Shown here: positions 1 to 10,339 of the stretch, in pieces
How the letters are laid out: the number at the start of each line of letters is the position of its first letter
Numbering within the stretch: position 1 is the first letter of the stretch
Assembly (NCBI GenBank): GCA_014529385.2
Contig: CM043968.1
Coordinates: forward strand, 21,815,484 to 21,879,483
Direction: 5' to 3'
From: Adiantum capillus-veneris
Taxonomy: Eukaryota; Streptophyta; Polypodiopsida; Polypodiales; Pteridaceae
DNA: 64,000 bases
Notes under the pieces: model-generated
Seen by the model: the letters and a program-made list of their open reading frames with translations, nothing else
Databases searched by the model: none
Told to the model about the DNA's origin: nothing
Made by a program: the position numbers and the translations under genes

Positions 1-221
1 CTCCCAAAGTCACTACACTCCGATGCTCCGCACATCCAAATTTCTTTCTTTTTGCCCATCGACGGATGGTCTGTGTATCCACTTTGTGTTGCATAATCAA
101 AATCTTCCACGGGCGTTCTAGTTACATCTCGGTAACTATGATTTCTCATATTTACACGTGTTGTGGTTTCAGCATGTCTCAAGTATAGATAATCATAACC
201 CCAATCTTGTACCATCTTGAG

Positions 222-797
222 TTAACTCATGAATGGTCTTCCAAGGATGATTTCATAGTTATTTTTCTTGCCAAAGTCAACTATGGAAAAAGTATGCGCA
301 TACTCTATACCACAAGAAGACACCACTATCGCTTCTAGCAATCCCATGGGTCTTTCCACATGCCCATCCGCTAAGTGTAATTTTATTCTGGTTTTTCTAA
401 AGGCAGGCCTACCCCATTTCTCCCATATTCGTTTTGTTGCTATGGCAATTCCTGCTCCGCTATCAAGTATAGATTTCGTTTCAATCCCATTGTACTCGAC
501 ATGCAAAGTGGCATAACCATCTTCTCCTTCACAGTACTCTCCTACTTTGTTCAGAGGTACCGGTCTTACATTTGATCTAGGCTTCTCAATATCATCTAGA
601 TCTTTTTCCAGGAACCTTACCGGGCTTTTGATCCCAATTTTTTCCAAGAATTTTTCTATATCCGTCCACATACTTGGCCTGATTTTCAAAAGTTCTGCCA
701 ACGTAATTGTGCACTTCACTAGTGTGGATAGCAAGTCAGTCAAAATTTTTGTGTCCAATTCTTTTGTCCCTCCTAGCCTCTGTGATGGAGCTCTCAC
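222..797 (-). CDS. retropepsin-like aspartic protease domain, start of pol
   Basis: 191-residue open frame. The C-terminal half has the retropepsin signature: DSGAG catalytic motif near residue 113, then KRIWEKWG, a LADGHVERP flap-side segment and the closing ILGRPFM motif near the end. This protease would cleave the Gag-Pol polyprotein. The N-terminal 80 residues are a linker (IEKFLEKIGIKSP) continuing from gag. It lies immediately downstream of the gag frame that ends at 813, so Gag and protease were probably one polyprotein. A paralogous, more decayed copy is on the minus strand at 31140-31450. The chosen ATG is internal; the true start is upstream in gag. Confidence 0.82.
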   Translation of the reverse strand: MRAPSQRLGGTKELDTKILTDLLSTLVKCTITLAELLKIRPSMWTDIEKFLEKIGIKSPVRFLEKDLDDIEKPRSNVRPVPLNKVGEYCEGEDGYATLHVEYNGIETKSILDSGAGIAIATKRIWEKWGRPAFRKTRIKLHLADGHVERPMGLLEAIVVSSCGIEYAHTFSIVDFGKKNNYEIILGRPFMS

Positions 798-812
798 AAT
801 CTCAGACTTTGC

Positions 813-2369
813 CTAAAAATCTCCCATGTACTGTGGCAAAGTTCTTAACGATGTAGGTCTACTGTCTTCGGAGGCTATCGATCCTACATCACCATAATAT
901 GACCTCACATCAACACTCATTTGTGGTCTATCTAATGTGATTTCAAGAAATGGTGCTAGTCCAGCATCCTCTTCTCTTTTTTGGGCATCTCGGACAGCCT
1001 TCCATAACTCCTCTGGCCATTGCTCCTCAACTATAGGAACATAGGGTGGAAAATCCCTCATTGATTCATCTGTTGTATTTTGGAATACCCTCGAGTCTTG
1101 CGACCTTGGTAGTGGTTCTTCCCAATGATCCACCTCTTCTCTAGGCAATTCGTCTACTTTAATGCTCTCATCTTTGTGCAATGGGGTGACTATCCTATCC
1201 TTCAATTCTGGTGGAGGTGGTTCTAGCAATGCTTGAGCAGTTTCAATGAGCTGCTTACACTTTTCTAGCCTCTGCTTCTCTAGTTCAGGATAAGGATGGG
1301 TCATCCATCTTTGTTCTAAGGTCTGTCTATTTGCCAATCTAGCCTCATAAGCCTGTAAAATCGCATCTAAAGGCTCGTTCACTTTGTCCACTAGTACAGA
1401 TCCTCCTGAACTAGCACTCTTGGGTGCTTCAGCTAGTTTAAGGGTTTCAACTTCCCTTTGCTGTGTCTGTTGCTCTTGAGTTGTTTCCAACTCAGCTGTA
1501 ACAGCCTTTTCTTCTCCTTTCTCCCTTTCTAGTCTCGCTTTCATTCTAGTCCTCCTTGCTCGTCTAGAGTTTCTACGGCTTTTGGAACTCTTACTAGTCT
1601 CTCCATCTGTAGGCTTCTGCTCTTGCACTTTTGCTTGTGCTCTTGTGACAACGTTTACTGGAGCAACTTGCTTACTTTCATCTTCTTGTTGTTTAAGCAC
1701 CTGTTCTTTTGCAATTGTTTCTTGCTTTGTTGTTGTTGTCGTCTCTCCTTTTGTTGCGGCTTGTTCTTTCTCTGATTTGCTGGTAGAAGGAAAGGTAACA
1801 TGTGGTTGCATTTTACCTTTCTTTCTTGGATTCTTAGGACAATCCAAAATCATATGTGTGACTGCACACTCATTACAATATACATTTATCATGATATCAT
1901 GGTGTGGACAATCCTTAATCAAGTGATCACTACTACCACATCTGTCACATGGACGTATTGGTTGTTGTGGCAATACTTGATATTGACCTTGAAGTGACCT
2001 CTGATCTACCACATTTCTTTCTATTTGAAGCTCATGACTCACATATGAATTTCTAGCAGCTATGGGTCTTTCACTTAAGAACACTTGTTCCGCTACAGGA
2101 TGATATCTAGGAGGTTGAGACATAACATGCTCAAACCCTGGTGGAGTCTTAGGTCTATAGTCAAGACAATGTTGCATTGGATGGTCCCCTCCACATGTCA
2201 TGCACCTTCGTTGTTGAGGAACTCTGTAGGCTGGTACTCTGTCAGAGTGGTTGATGTGTTGCATCACATTCTCTATGATTTGCTCCTCAACATTTACTTG
2301 GTTTTGTCCTAGATTCCCTCTTTGATCCTCAAGATCAGCGGTTTTCTTTTTCTCACTCGCATCATTCAT
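813..2369 (-). CDS. Gag C-terminal part with three CCHC-like knuckles and charged linker
   Basis: 518-residue frame. Near residues 56-68, 141-154 and 164-177 there are three zinc-knuckle-like motifs (CMTCGGDHPMQHC, CDRCGSSDHLIKDC, CNECAVTHMILDC); CX2CX3-4HX4C knuckles bind nucleic acid in Gag. They are followed by a long K/E/Q/R-rich, probably coiled region (about residues 190-320) and an acidic, proline-containing tail. The first knuckle is a close match to the knuckle of element A at 14822-14860 (CNACGGDHPTQWC), so the two elements share ancestry. It sits between the gag N-terminal part and the protease. Confidence 0.8.
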   Translation of the reverse strand: MNDASEKKKTADLEDQRGNLGQNQVNVEEQIIENVMQHINHSDRVPAYRVPQQRRCMTCGGDHPMQHCLDYRPKTPPGFEHVMSQPPRYHPVAEQVFLSERPIAARNSYVSHELQIERNVVDQRSLQGQYQVLPQQPIRPCDRCGSSDHLIKDCPHHDIMINVYCNECAVTHMILDCPKNPRKKGKMQPHVTFPSTSKSEKEQAATKGETTTTTKQETIAKEQVLKQQEDESKQVAPVNVVTRAQAKVQEQKPTDGETSKSSKSRRNSRRARRTRMKARLEREKGEEKAVTAELETTQEQQTQQREVETLKLAEAPKSASSGGSVLVDKVNEPLDAILQAYEARLANRQTLEQRWMTHPYPELEKQRLEKCKQLIETAQALLEPPPPELKDRIVTPLHKDESIKVDELPREEVDHWEEPLPRSQDSRVFQNTTDESMRDFPPYVPIVEEQWPEELWKAVRDAQKREEDAGLAPFLEITLDRPQMSVDVRSYYGDVGSIASEDSRPTSLRTLPQYMGDF

Positions 2370-3404
2370 CGTCTTCTGACCATCTTCATAGAATTTTCAA
2401 TTGTCAACTAGGTCAACTGCCACTTTGGTCACCTCTTCCAAGGTTTGGTATCTTTTCATGTATAGGTCCTTTTGGAGATTCTCATTCCTAAGCCCTCTGA
2501 TGAAGCATAGGATCTAACGTTCTGGGGTGAGTAACTCTTGGGTAGGACATCTAGCAACATATTGCTTGAACGCAGTATTGCATGTCGCAATGTTTCTGTT
2601 TCGCCTTGTTTAAATTCCTGAATATTAGGAAGGGTGTTATGTTTTATGCCCCTCTTGGTGAATTCTTGAACAAATTCATCCAACATTTTCTCAATGGTTG
2701 TGAATTCTCTCCGGTTCAATAGCTCAAACCATGCTTGTGCATTGTCCTCTAATGTAAGTCCAAAACCCTCATACTGCGTGTGGAAGTCCTATACTCGTTC
2801 TGCTCGTAGGACTTGCTTGAAAGCCCAGACATGGGCGTATGGGTCTCCTATGCCATTGTACTTTCTATTTACCCATTTTCTTAGTTGATATGGTCTTATA
2901 CTTTGGGGTGCAAAGTATGGAACCATACTCCTCTCTGGTATCGTTTCATCTCTCGTTATCGCTCTAGGGGGAAATCCAGGTGGTGGTCCCCTCTTTGGGA
3001 TTCTCTACCTGTGTTTGTGGATGTATCTGAGGTCCTTCATTGACCAAATATCCACTCATCTCTAATTTGGTTCGCGGATTTGTGCTTTCTACAACTCTAT
3101 ATTCTCGTCCATACTTGTCAACAAATAAAGATGTCCATTGTCTGTCGACCTCGTATTTATAGACATATAAGACCTTGTATTTTGTCAACTCATCTCGGTA
3201 AGGCTCTAAGCATCTGTAAAGGTTGAATTGATCTCCATTAATATACCTATATAGTCCTTCACTTTCATGGTTATACGTCCAAACTCTCTCCACAAAATTG
3301 GTCTTTATGTACTGTAGATTTGGAAGATCTATTTTGGGCAGGTGCTCATCTATCCCTTCAATCCATGTGCTTGTATAAGTTATGTCTGAGTCTAATGTAG
3401 ACAT
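2370..3404 (-). pseudogene. Gag N-terminal part, broken by stops
   Basis: Two open pieces (2964-3404 and 2456-2719) plus the sequence between them form the N-terminal gag. The first has a segment around LYRYINGDQFNLYRC and a VDKYGREYR motif that match element A (LYQFNNGEQKLYYRC, MDKYGRNYS). The second begins in the segment DFHTQYEGFG, also found in A, and runs into EFTKRGIKHNT, likewise shared. An in-frame TAG lies just before DFHTQYEGFG, and the frame breaks again before 2370. The ATG at 3402-3404 is the likely Gag start: the leader lies directly upstream and no homologous coding precedes it. This pairwise match is what identifies the region; the residues are not those of a well-known gag domain. 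Confidence 0.7.
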
Positions 3405-3411
3405 GACTTCT

Positions 3412-6072
3412 AAGCTTAACAGCTCTAGCTTGCTGTAGTAATACCTCTCTCAATGTGTTCAAGTGTTTTGGTAAGGGAAAATCCAAAACTATGTCCAAAA
3501 CCGTGAGCGTTTTCTCACAATTCTCTCAAATTGTCGGTTTTAGACACCCCTGACTTCCGGATGCATTTTGAGGCCTTAAACAACGTTTTTTCAAAACTGA
3601 CCATTTTGGTCAATTGGTCAATTTGGTCAATTTACTCTAAGATCTGTAGTGCTGCTCTCAAGCTACGTTTTGATAAAAAAACTTTTGGAATCGGAGTTCG
3701 TATGTGAAAGTTATGACCAAAATAGTGAGATGTAATTTGGAAAGTTGCTTTATCTGATGTTTTTGCAAGTAGTCAGTTTGAGCCCAAAATTGGTGTGTGC
3801 ACTCCTTAGGAAATGAAAAACCCAGTGGTATACTTGGTTTCAAAAAAATTTCTCAAAATTTTTTCCTCACTTGTCTATCGCGATAGACTCACCAAGTACC
3901 CCTTGCAGATGTCCAAATGCACTCAAAATTTGTGTACAGGGTATAATGGGCCTTCTGAACCCAAATATGAAGTCAGATTTGAATTTTGATTTTTCTACAG
4001 TGAATTTCTGAGCCTATCACGATAGGCTCACCAGAGTGTTATTGGGATACAGTTTTCCAACTGTTTTTACAGATTTGAGTTCCCCCTTCTCTTGAGATAC
4101 TACTCACCAAGTTTCAACCAATTTGGAATACTTTTCCTTCGTAACTCGCATCAAACTACAGTCTCTTTTTTTATCTTTTGAAGTAATCCTCTTAGATGCA
4201 CTTCCAATACTCCAAATTTACTCAAGTTTTAACCATAGGCTCACAACAACATGTAGAACAAGGCCCTAAGGTCAGTTTTCAAAAATTTCAATTTCTGTGA
4301 AAAAGCCTCAGTCTATCGCGATAGACTCAGCAGATTCTTCAGTTTTGAAAATTTTCCAGATTTCTCTTCACCACTGTGTTCCCTATGCTCTGTACACCTT
4401 GCTCACCAATTTCCACTTGTTTTGGACTTTTTCTTAGGTCTCTAACTCCAACTCTAGAATTCTGAGTCTATCTGATCACTAGAAAATAGACATAGGATGG
4501 CTTCCCAATGTACAAAATCCACCAAATTTTGTGTGTAACCTCCTGAGAGGCTAAACAAGCTATGCTCTAGAGGGTTTTGAAAATTTCAATTTCTTTGGCC
4601 CTGCTTTGAGTCTATCGCGATAGACTCAGCAAGTACCTCTTTTATAAGTCAAACTTGAACTTTGACTATACCATTGTGTTCCAATACCTCTCCTTAGTCC
4701 TCCTACCAATTTTCAAGTGGTTTGGACTTTTACTTTGTCAGTTAGACCAGATCTAGTGTTTTCTACAAGCTAAATCCTCTCAAATGGTCTTACACCCACT
4801 TTCCGATGTCCAAATGACTTCAAAACTTTTATGTGTCCTTGATAGCACCTTTCCAAGCTATGCCACAGAGGTTTTTGAAAAATTCAGTTTCTATCACTGG
4901 GTTCTTTGCCTATCGCGATAGGCTCACCAAGTATGCTAAAATGACACTTTTTTCAAATTTTCTCTTCACAGATGTGTTCCCTACCCTCTGCAGATCATGT
5001 ATACCAAGTTTCACAAGGTTTGGAAATTTGGTCAAGTGCGATTACTCAATGTGTCTCTGAACATAGACTCTAAACACCAGACTTGAGGTTTAGTGGTCGA
5101 GCAGGTGTCCAAGTACACTTAACTTTTGGGAGTAGCCTTGTATTGATGTGTTTTACATGTGGTATGAATTTGCCTGATTGTGAGTCTATCTCCAATTCAC
5201 CAGTCTATCACGATAGACTGAGCAGAGAGCCACTGGGAAGTGATTTTTTTCTCTGTTTTTGGATAGTTTGGTTCCCAATGCCCTTAGAAACCTATCCCCA
5301 AAGTTTCATTCAATTTTGACTTCTTTTCCTTTGGATTCAAGCATTTCACGGTTCACTTCCTTACACTTAGAAAAAGAAAATTCCCACTTAGATGCACAAG
5401 CACTGGTGCACATTCTTTGAAATTGCACATACAAGCTCTAGAGCATATGCAAAACAAGGTAAAACTTTTTTTTTGTTGAAAATTGCGGGTTTGGTTTTTT
5501 TTTTTTTGAGTTTTTTTTGGATTGGACCAAGTCTGTGTTTTCCCCCTATCTTAAGGTCTCCAATGCAAAAACAAGCACTCAAATCGGCTTTCAAACGACC
5601 ATTTTAGAGCACTTTTACCATAATCAGTACAATTTCGCCTTTTGTGTTTTCAAGCACATTTTCATGTCAAAATTGCTCTAGATCAACATCAGATGTCCTA
5701 CACTACCTAAAGTCCTACTTTGGATGGTTGAATGGTTGTTTTTTCTTTCTGGCAAGCAAACAACCTCCTGCTTACCTTTTGCGTTTTTCTTTACGTTTTT
5801 TCTCTTTCGAGTTCTTCACAACCATAAGTCACAACCAAACACACAAACCATAAAACCTAATCTAAATACACAACAAAATAATATAACCATACCTCAACCT
5901 CATGGTGGACCACCTTGGTGAGACGTATGCTCCCTGGCTATCCCTCAGTCAAGAGATCCGCTCTCTGACTTCCCACTAAGAAGGCAAATGGTGACAACAC
6001 TCTAGAAAACTCTAGAGAAACGCTATACTGTCAACCACGAGTGATGCGGTCTACACTAGTTTAGGCGCTCTG
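3412..6072 (-). other. 5' leader of element 1
   Basis: Non-coding tract of about 2.66 kb between the PBS and the Gag start. It contains the palindrome array at 3873-5220, T-rich homopolymer runs around 5467-5518, and a stretch rich in short tracts at 5600-5900 without convincing coding. ORFs here lack homology to anything else in the window. Confidence 0.6.
3873..5220. repeat. palindrome array P1, GTCTATCGCGATAGAC type, about 298 bp period
   Basis: Six near-perfect palindromes centred at about 3880, 4019, 4318, 4617, 4915 and 5210. Spacings are 139, 299, 299, 298 and 295 bp. The core is TATCGCGATA. Arms come in two paired versions, GTC/GAC and GCC/GGC, so both sides changed together. The copy at 4607-4628 is a perfect 22 bp palindrome. 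Copies at 4009-4030 and 5201-5220 have AC in place of one CG at the centre, as expected from CpG decay. Unpaired half-sites occur at 5181-5190 and 6439-6448. The sequence between palindromes is only loosely similar, so the palindrome is the best-kept part of the unit. Confidence 0.88.
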
Positions 6073-6092
6073 TCCCCGGCGAGACGGCGCCA
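6073..6092 (-). other. primer-binding site of element 1
   Basis: On the minus strand TGGCGCCGTCTCGCCGGGGA begins one base after the LTR end. It resembles the PBS of plant Tat/Athila gypsy elements, complementary to the 3' end of tRNA-Asp (TGGCGCCGTTGCCGGGGA), with a small internal difference. The same type of PBS is at 50487-50505. Confidence 0.75.
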
Positions 6093-6093
6093 A

Positions 6094-6963
6094 TGTTAGC
6101 GGATACGCTGCGACGGACGATGGAGCACAGCGAGAACACAGACCAACAAACTGCCAATCCGAGGACGTAGCTGACCAACTAGGGCATGGAGGCAATCTCT
6201 GGGTTGTCAACCCTGAGCTAGACACTAACAACACTCTACAGTCACTAATCCTACCACAACACTACCATAAAGAAAAGAAACAGACAACGCATCCTACGAA
6301 ACAATACAAGCTCAAAACAGTCTCAAATCATATCGGAATGACTCGAAATCAGAGGGCAAGACTCACAAGGACATATCCTATATGGCCAAACACCTAAACC
6401 TTGAAAACCATAACTGTAAGACCTCTAATCGCTCTCGTGATAGGCTCAAAACAGTAATTTCCAAAGTGTCCGGAACTGATCTACAAAGACATCAACACGA
6501 AGAGCTTCTCGCATTGATTCTAACGACTACTTGGTCATTCAGAACGGATGTCGTTTGAGGTACTTACGACCAAATATAGCTCGTAGCAGGCGGGCTCGCG
6601 ATGTGGTCCTTGGCTTGCATTGCTTGTGTCGACGCAGAGAGCTCCTCAATGCTAACACGCTCCTACTCTCATATCTGCAATGTGATTAGTGTGCGTGACG
6701 GTGTGTGTGCGTGAAGCTCACTACTCTGTGCTGTAGAACCCACGACTGTATATTAATTGAGATAACGTAATGTGTCCTTTACAAAGCCTTAGGTTTTGGC
6801 TTATATACCAAGCCTTCAAACCTAATGTCCGGCCAAATGACCTGAATTGTCCCTAGGCTTCTACAGAGCTTAATTACAAGAAATTGAGTTGGCTTTACTC
6901 ATTATACAAGCATCTACGGCCAAAATACAAGTGCCGACTTAAAATATGAGGTTCCCGTAAACA
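6094..6963 (-). repeat. 5' LTR of element 1
   Basis: Starts (plus strand) TGTTAGCGGATACGC next to the PBS. The same GGATACGCC-like start is seen in LTRs at 50507 and 55875, and its complement closes the LTR of element A at 18492. A TATATAAG box is on the minus strand near 6810, as expected for LTR promoter function. The outer end is uncertain; AACA at 6960-6963 gives about 870 bp, close to the 882 and 885 bp of the other two complete LTRs. Confidence 0.65.
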
Positions 6964-7470
6964 TTACAAAAGACGACATAATGGCTCAAAATAATAATAA
7001 CGGGATATTTGATGATGTCCATGAACTCGTATCTTCATGTTGCAGCATCCATCTTCATCTTGATTACTTCATCACCATCTTCATGTGGAATCTTTATAGA
7101 ATCTTTGAGGAATCTTAATGGAATCTTTATGGAAACGTTGTTTAAAGGGCGTCCTTTCAACAATTGTACCCTCATCATTAAGTATCAAAATCACCACTAT
7201 AGTCCATAGTCACTATGTCCTTGAACTCACTAGGTATTTCTTCTAGATTTACACAATATGGATCCATATCGTCTTTGTAAATTTTTGCACTTTGCTCATT
7301 TTAAAACTGATATTTCATGTGTAATAGTTTCATGGTTGGAGCGGGTTGGGACAATCCTCCTCCCATATTAGTTCCCTTTTTGAAACTCTCTTTTGAAGCC
7401 CTCGACCATGCATGTGTAAGATCTCACCGAGGAAGAATTAGATAAACTTTCCTAAAGAACTGACTCTAAG
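6964..7470. other. unassigned spacer with a possible minus-strand coding remnant
   Basis: Contains an imperfect repeat of the motif GGAATCTTTATAG / GGAATCTTAATGG around 7087-7135. On the minus strand about 7205-7300 is open and protein-like (it includes the segment EEIPSEFKDIV), which may be the end of a retroelement polyprotein. I cannot assign it. Confidence 0.3.
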
Positions 7471-7934
7471 CATTATGAAGAGAATGAGGTCTAGGAGGGC
7501 CTCTTTATTTGCCATTAGATTATGGAGGTGATTAACATTTTGATGAATAGGGACATGCCATGTGTGCAAGAATGTTGGGTGTGTAAGAGAGGTGTAAGAA
7601 TGGTCAAAGGATGCACTTTTTTCCTCAAAAAAGGGAGGGACAACTTCATGATTTTTGGACTTCTATAAATCCTACATATGATCTTCGATTTGAGCAGGAT
7701 TATAGATCTGTAATCTACATACCAAGCTCTTTCTGTAGATATGCTACATGGTATAGATTTGCGTGCTAGATTTTAAATTTCATTCTGGGGGGAAGATTTG
7801 AATTCAAACAAACTAGCCGTTTTGCCTGTTTGAATTCAAAATCTATCCTTTGATTGCTCTCTTAATACTAGAGATTTGACTCCCTTAAACTAACAAATAA
7901 AGAGGCCCTCCTAGACTCCATTCTCTTCCTAATG
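7471..7934. mobile_element. foldback/MITE-like element with 41 bp inverted ends
   Basis: The left end at 7471-7511 (CATTATGAAGAGAATG, then a CTAGGAGGGCCTC core) is the inverse of the right end at 7894-7934 with only a few mismatches. The 464 bp element has no coding capacity. The region around its right half (about 7700-7934) is homologous to 40571-40774, so the family is repeated. No clear target duplication is visible. It could be a non-autonomous DNA transposon of unknown superfamily. Confidence 0.65.
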
Positions 7935-8345
7935 GTGAGTAACAATCCTTGCTTCACACTTTATTCCCTAGAAATATGGCTAACCTGATCTCCTATAGTA
8001 GGGTTTCTACTCTAATATAATCTACCTAATCAAAGATATATCAAGAAAATTATTGTTTCAAAACCCTTACTTGTTACTTCTTTGTTTGTTGCCAAGCCTT
8101 CAAATTAAAATCACTTCAATTTGCATACTCTAGCCCTTGGAATCTGTACAAAATCATTTGGTGGCTATGAGTTTACATTTGTTTTCCTAGTCAAAATTTT
8201 GGAATTGACAAAATTTTAGCAAAAAAGTAATTTTTCTTTTAGAATCCTCAAATCAAGTCCAAATTTAATTATAAAAAAAACTACTAGGCTCCCTGTGACT
8301 AGTTTTAGCTATGGTGCAAGTTTGCTCGCAGTTTGTGATAAAGGA
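7935..8345. other. AT-rich spacer, nothing recognised
   Basis: No ORF, repeat or RNA gene that I can support. Low-complexity A runs around 8271-8280. Confidence 0.4.
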
Positions 8346-8934
8346 ACATGGATTACAATCCATGTATCTTTATGGCACAATGTAATAAATCTTGACTCAC
8401 AACTTGCCCTTGGTACCTTGACCCTAGATATATGATTTTTATGTGGTTTGGCTATTTTAAGTTGGTCAAAAGTCAAGCCCTGGGTCTATCTTGGTGGTTC
8501 ATTGACTTTGGGGTGTTTTTTTCTCGCTTGGCCGACTTTTTGAACTCTTCTACTTGGCTTTGTGAAGTATAGCACACACTGACCTTTGCTAAAGGCTGAT
8601 AGAGTTTCTATCCAAAAACTTAAAAAAGGTACATAGATTTCCATCCATGTCCCATCAAACCTGAACCTAAAATTTGGCTTGATGGTTGCTTATGATGTGA
8701 ATAGCCTACTCCCACAAACTTTAGCATTTGAAACATTTTTTCCAATCAAAAGTAATTATTTGTGTCTATTTTGTGGTCTTTTTACTAGTTTTTGATTTTT
8801 TTTCTCTTTTGACCAACTATTTTAACTTTTTTGCCACTGTGCCTTTTGGGAAAAATGCTTCAAATGGTCTGAGTTGTCTGCTACTCAAAGCTCAATAAAA
8901 AATCATGAGAATGTACATGGATTGCGATCCATAT
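8346..8934. repeat. palindrome array P2, left part (ACATGGAT...ATCCATGT type)
   Basis: Three palindromes centred at about 8355, 8640 and 8924 (spacings 285 and 284). Arms are ACATGGAT and ATCCATGT, with decayed centres and a degenerate middle copy. The same palindrome recurs at 12087-12667, so the array seems to have been split by the intervening B sequence. Confidence 0.75.
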
Positions 8935-10339
8935 TTGACCTCCAGGACGTCCAGTAGGAAACATATAAAATAGCACGTGCGAACAAAATAAGGGATTTAT
9001 AAGTAGGTACATTTACAAAAAAATGTACTTACATAAAGGGTTTTTTTATTGAGAAAGTGGAAATTTTCATACATAAGGGCTAGTTTTTTTACAAAAATGC
9101 ATAAGGTTTTACATATATTTATAAAGAAAATCTAAACCAATGACAACCACAATTATCAGCTGAAATGCACTATGTGTGTTGAAGTGGTGTGCAATCAAGT
9201 AGAGATATACCAACCATGAGACAACCGAGTGTTTTTATAATATAAACTACATGAGGGGAAAGGCCATATGGACCTTTCAGGGTGCAATCTTTGTCCCTAC
9301 AAACAAAGTACAAAGTAGGCCTAAATAATGCATCCCAAGCTTGAGATAAGCCTCAACCTACGCTGGTTCAATAGACTCATTTAGCTCAAGACAAGAGAGA
9401 AATTTTTGAATGTATTCAGCCTATAAAAGTAGTCAGAAGTCACAAGTCCACAAATATTGCCACAAACTTTGTATTATGAAGAGTCGTTGGAGACCATTGG
9501 AGACTCATTGGTAATTCTCTCTCCAGAAAGTCTTTTCTTCTAGACTTTCGGCATTCATCTTCTCTCCTTTTGCTTTCCAAAATTTTCTCTAAGTCCTAAA
9601 CATTAATTACTCAAACTCGGTTTGATTTGGTATTTTTTTCTCGTCGACGACTATCATGAAGATATAAAGTCTCTATACGGTGATGCAAGAATGGAAGTTT
9701 CCATAGAGAGCGTAAGCCTAAAACATTGAAGACTTTACCTTCTTAGATAGCGGAGCATGAAAGGAAATTGGAGGTCAAGGTTGTGCCATCTCAATGGAAG
9801 CCAGTTTCAAAGGTGATGGACACCAAGAGCCTCTATGAATTTATGTGGACTCCTATACAATGTACAATAACTCTCTCAGAGATTTTGCAGATTAGACCCC
9901 CGGGGAGCTTACTAAAGTACATGTAACATAGCACATGTTCAATAAAAGAGATATTACTTTATTTTAAGTTTATAGATTCATGTGCAAAAGAGGGGTATAA
10001 GGGGTAATTAAAATCCATTTTGATAAACACAGGTGATATAAAAAAATTTACTTGGTGAACGCCTTGGGATTAGACCGCATTTATGGGGGGAAAAGTGGGT
10101 AAAAGTTTCAAGAAGATGGGGATAAAAATTACTCATTAATACATGTTCATATATGAACACATGGAGAGAGTTTTATGAGAGAAACCAAAGGTGAAACTTG
10201 TGTAGGTGGGTGATAATGGTGAAGGAGATCGAAACAACACCTTGCCACTGAAGCACAAGGGGTGCAAACCATTTCTATACTTAATAACGGGTCTGGAGTG
10301 GCCATAGATGCTTTGATGAATCAAATTTCATAGTGGTGA
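8935..10339. other. non-coding tract left of copy B
   Basis: Short inverted repeat around 9010-9042 (GTAGGTACATTT with a complementary partner). A TATA-like CTATAAAA at 9421-9428 on the plus strand precedes transcript-like sequence, which could be an LTR promoter, but no LTR partner was found. A purine run is near 10084. No supported gene. Confidence 0.35.

Larger units (their letters stand above)
1..6963 (-). mobile_element. Ty3/gypsy LTR retrotransposon (element 1), cut by the window's left edge
   Basis: Read on the minus strand the order is 5' LTR (from 6094 rightwards), a tRNA-Asp-like PBS, a leader of about 2.7 kb with a palindrome array, gag (3404 down to 813) and an aspartic protease (797-222). 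Reverse transcriptase, RNase H and integrase would lie left of base 1. The order LTR-PBS-leader-gag-protease is that of a Ty3/gypsy element. The outer LTR end is placed at the AACA at 6960-6963 by analogy with the TGTT...AACA ends of related LTRs here and is uncertain. Gag carries an in-frame stop, so this copy is decayed. Confidence 0.8.

Noticed and set aside
10136-10324. 62-residue minus ORF as the end of copy B
   Set aside because: I could not find the conserved MFLPSY or FEEAF motifs in it, so it is not included in B.
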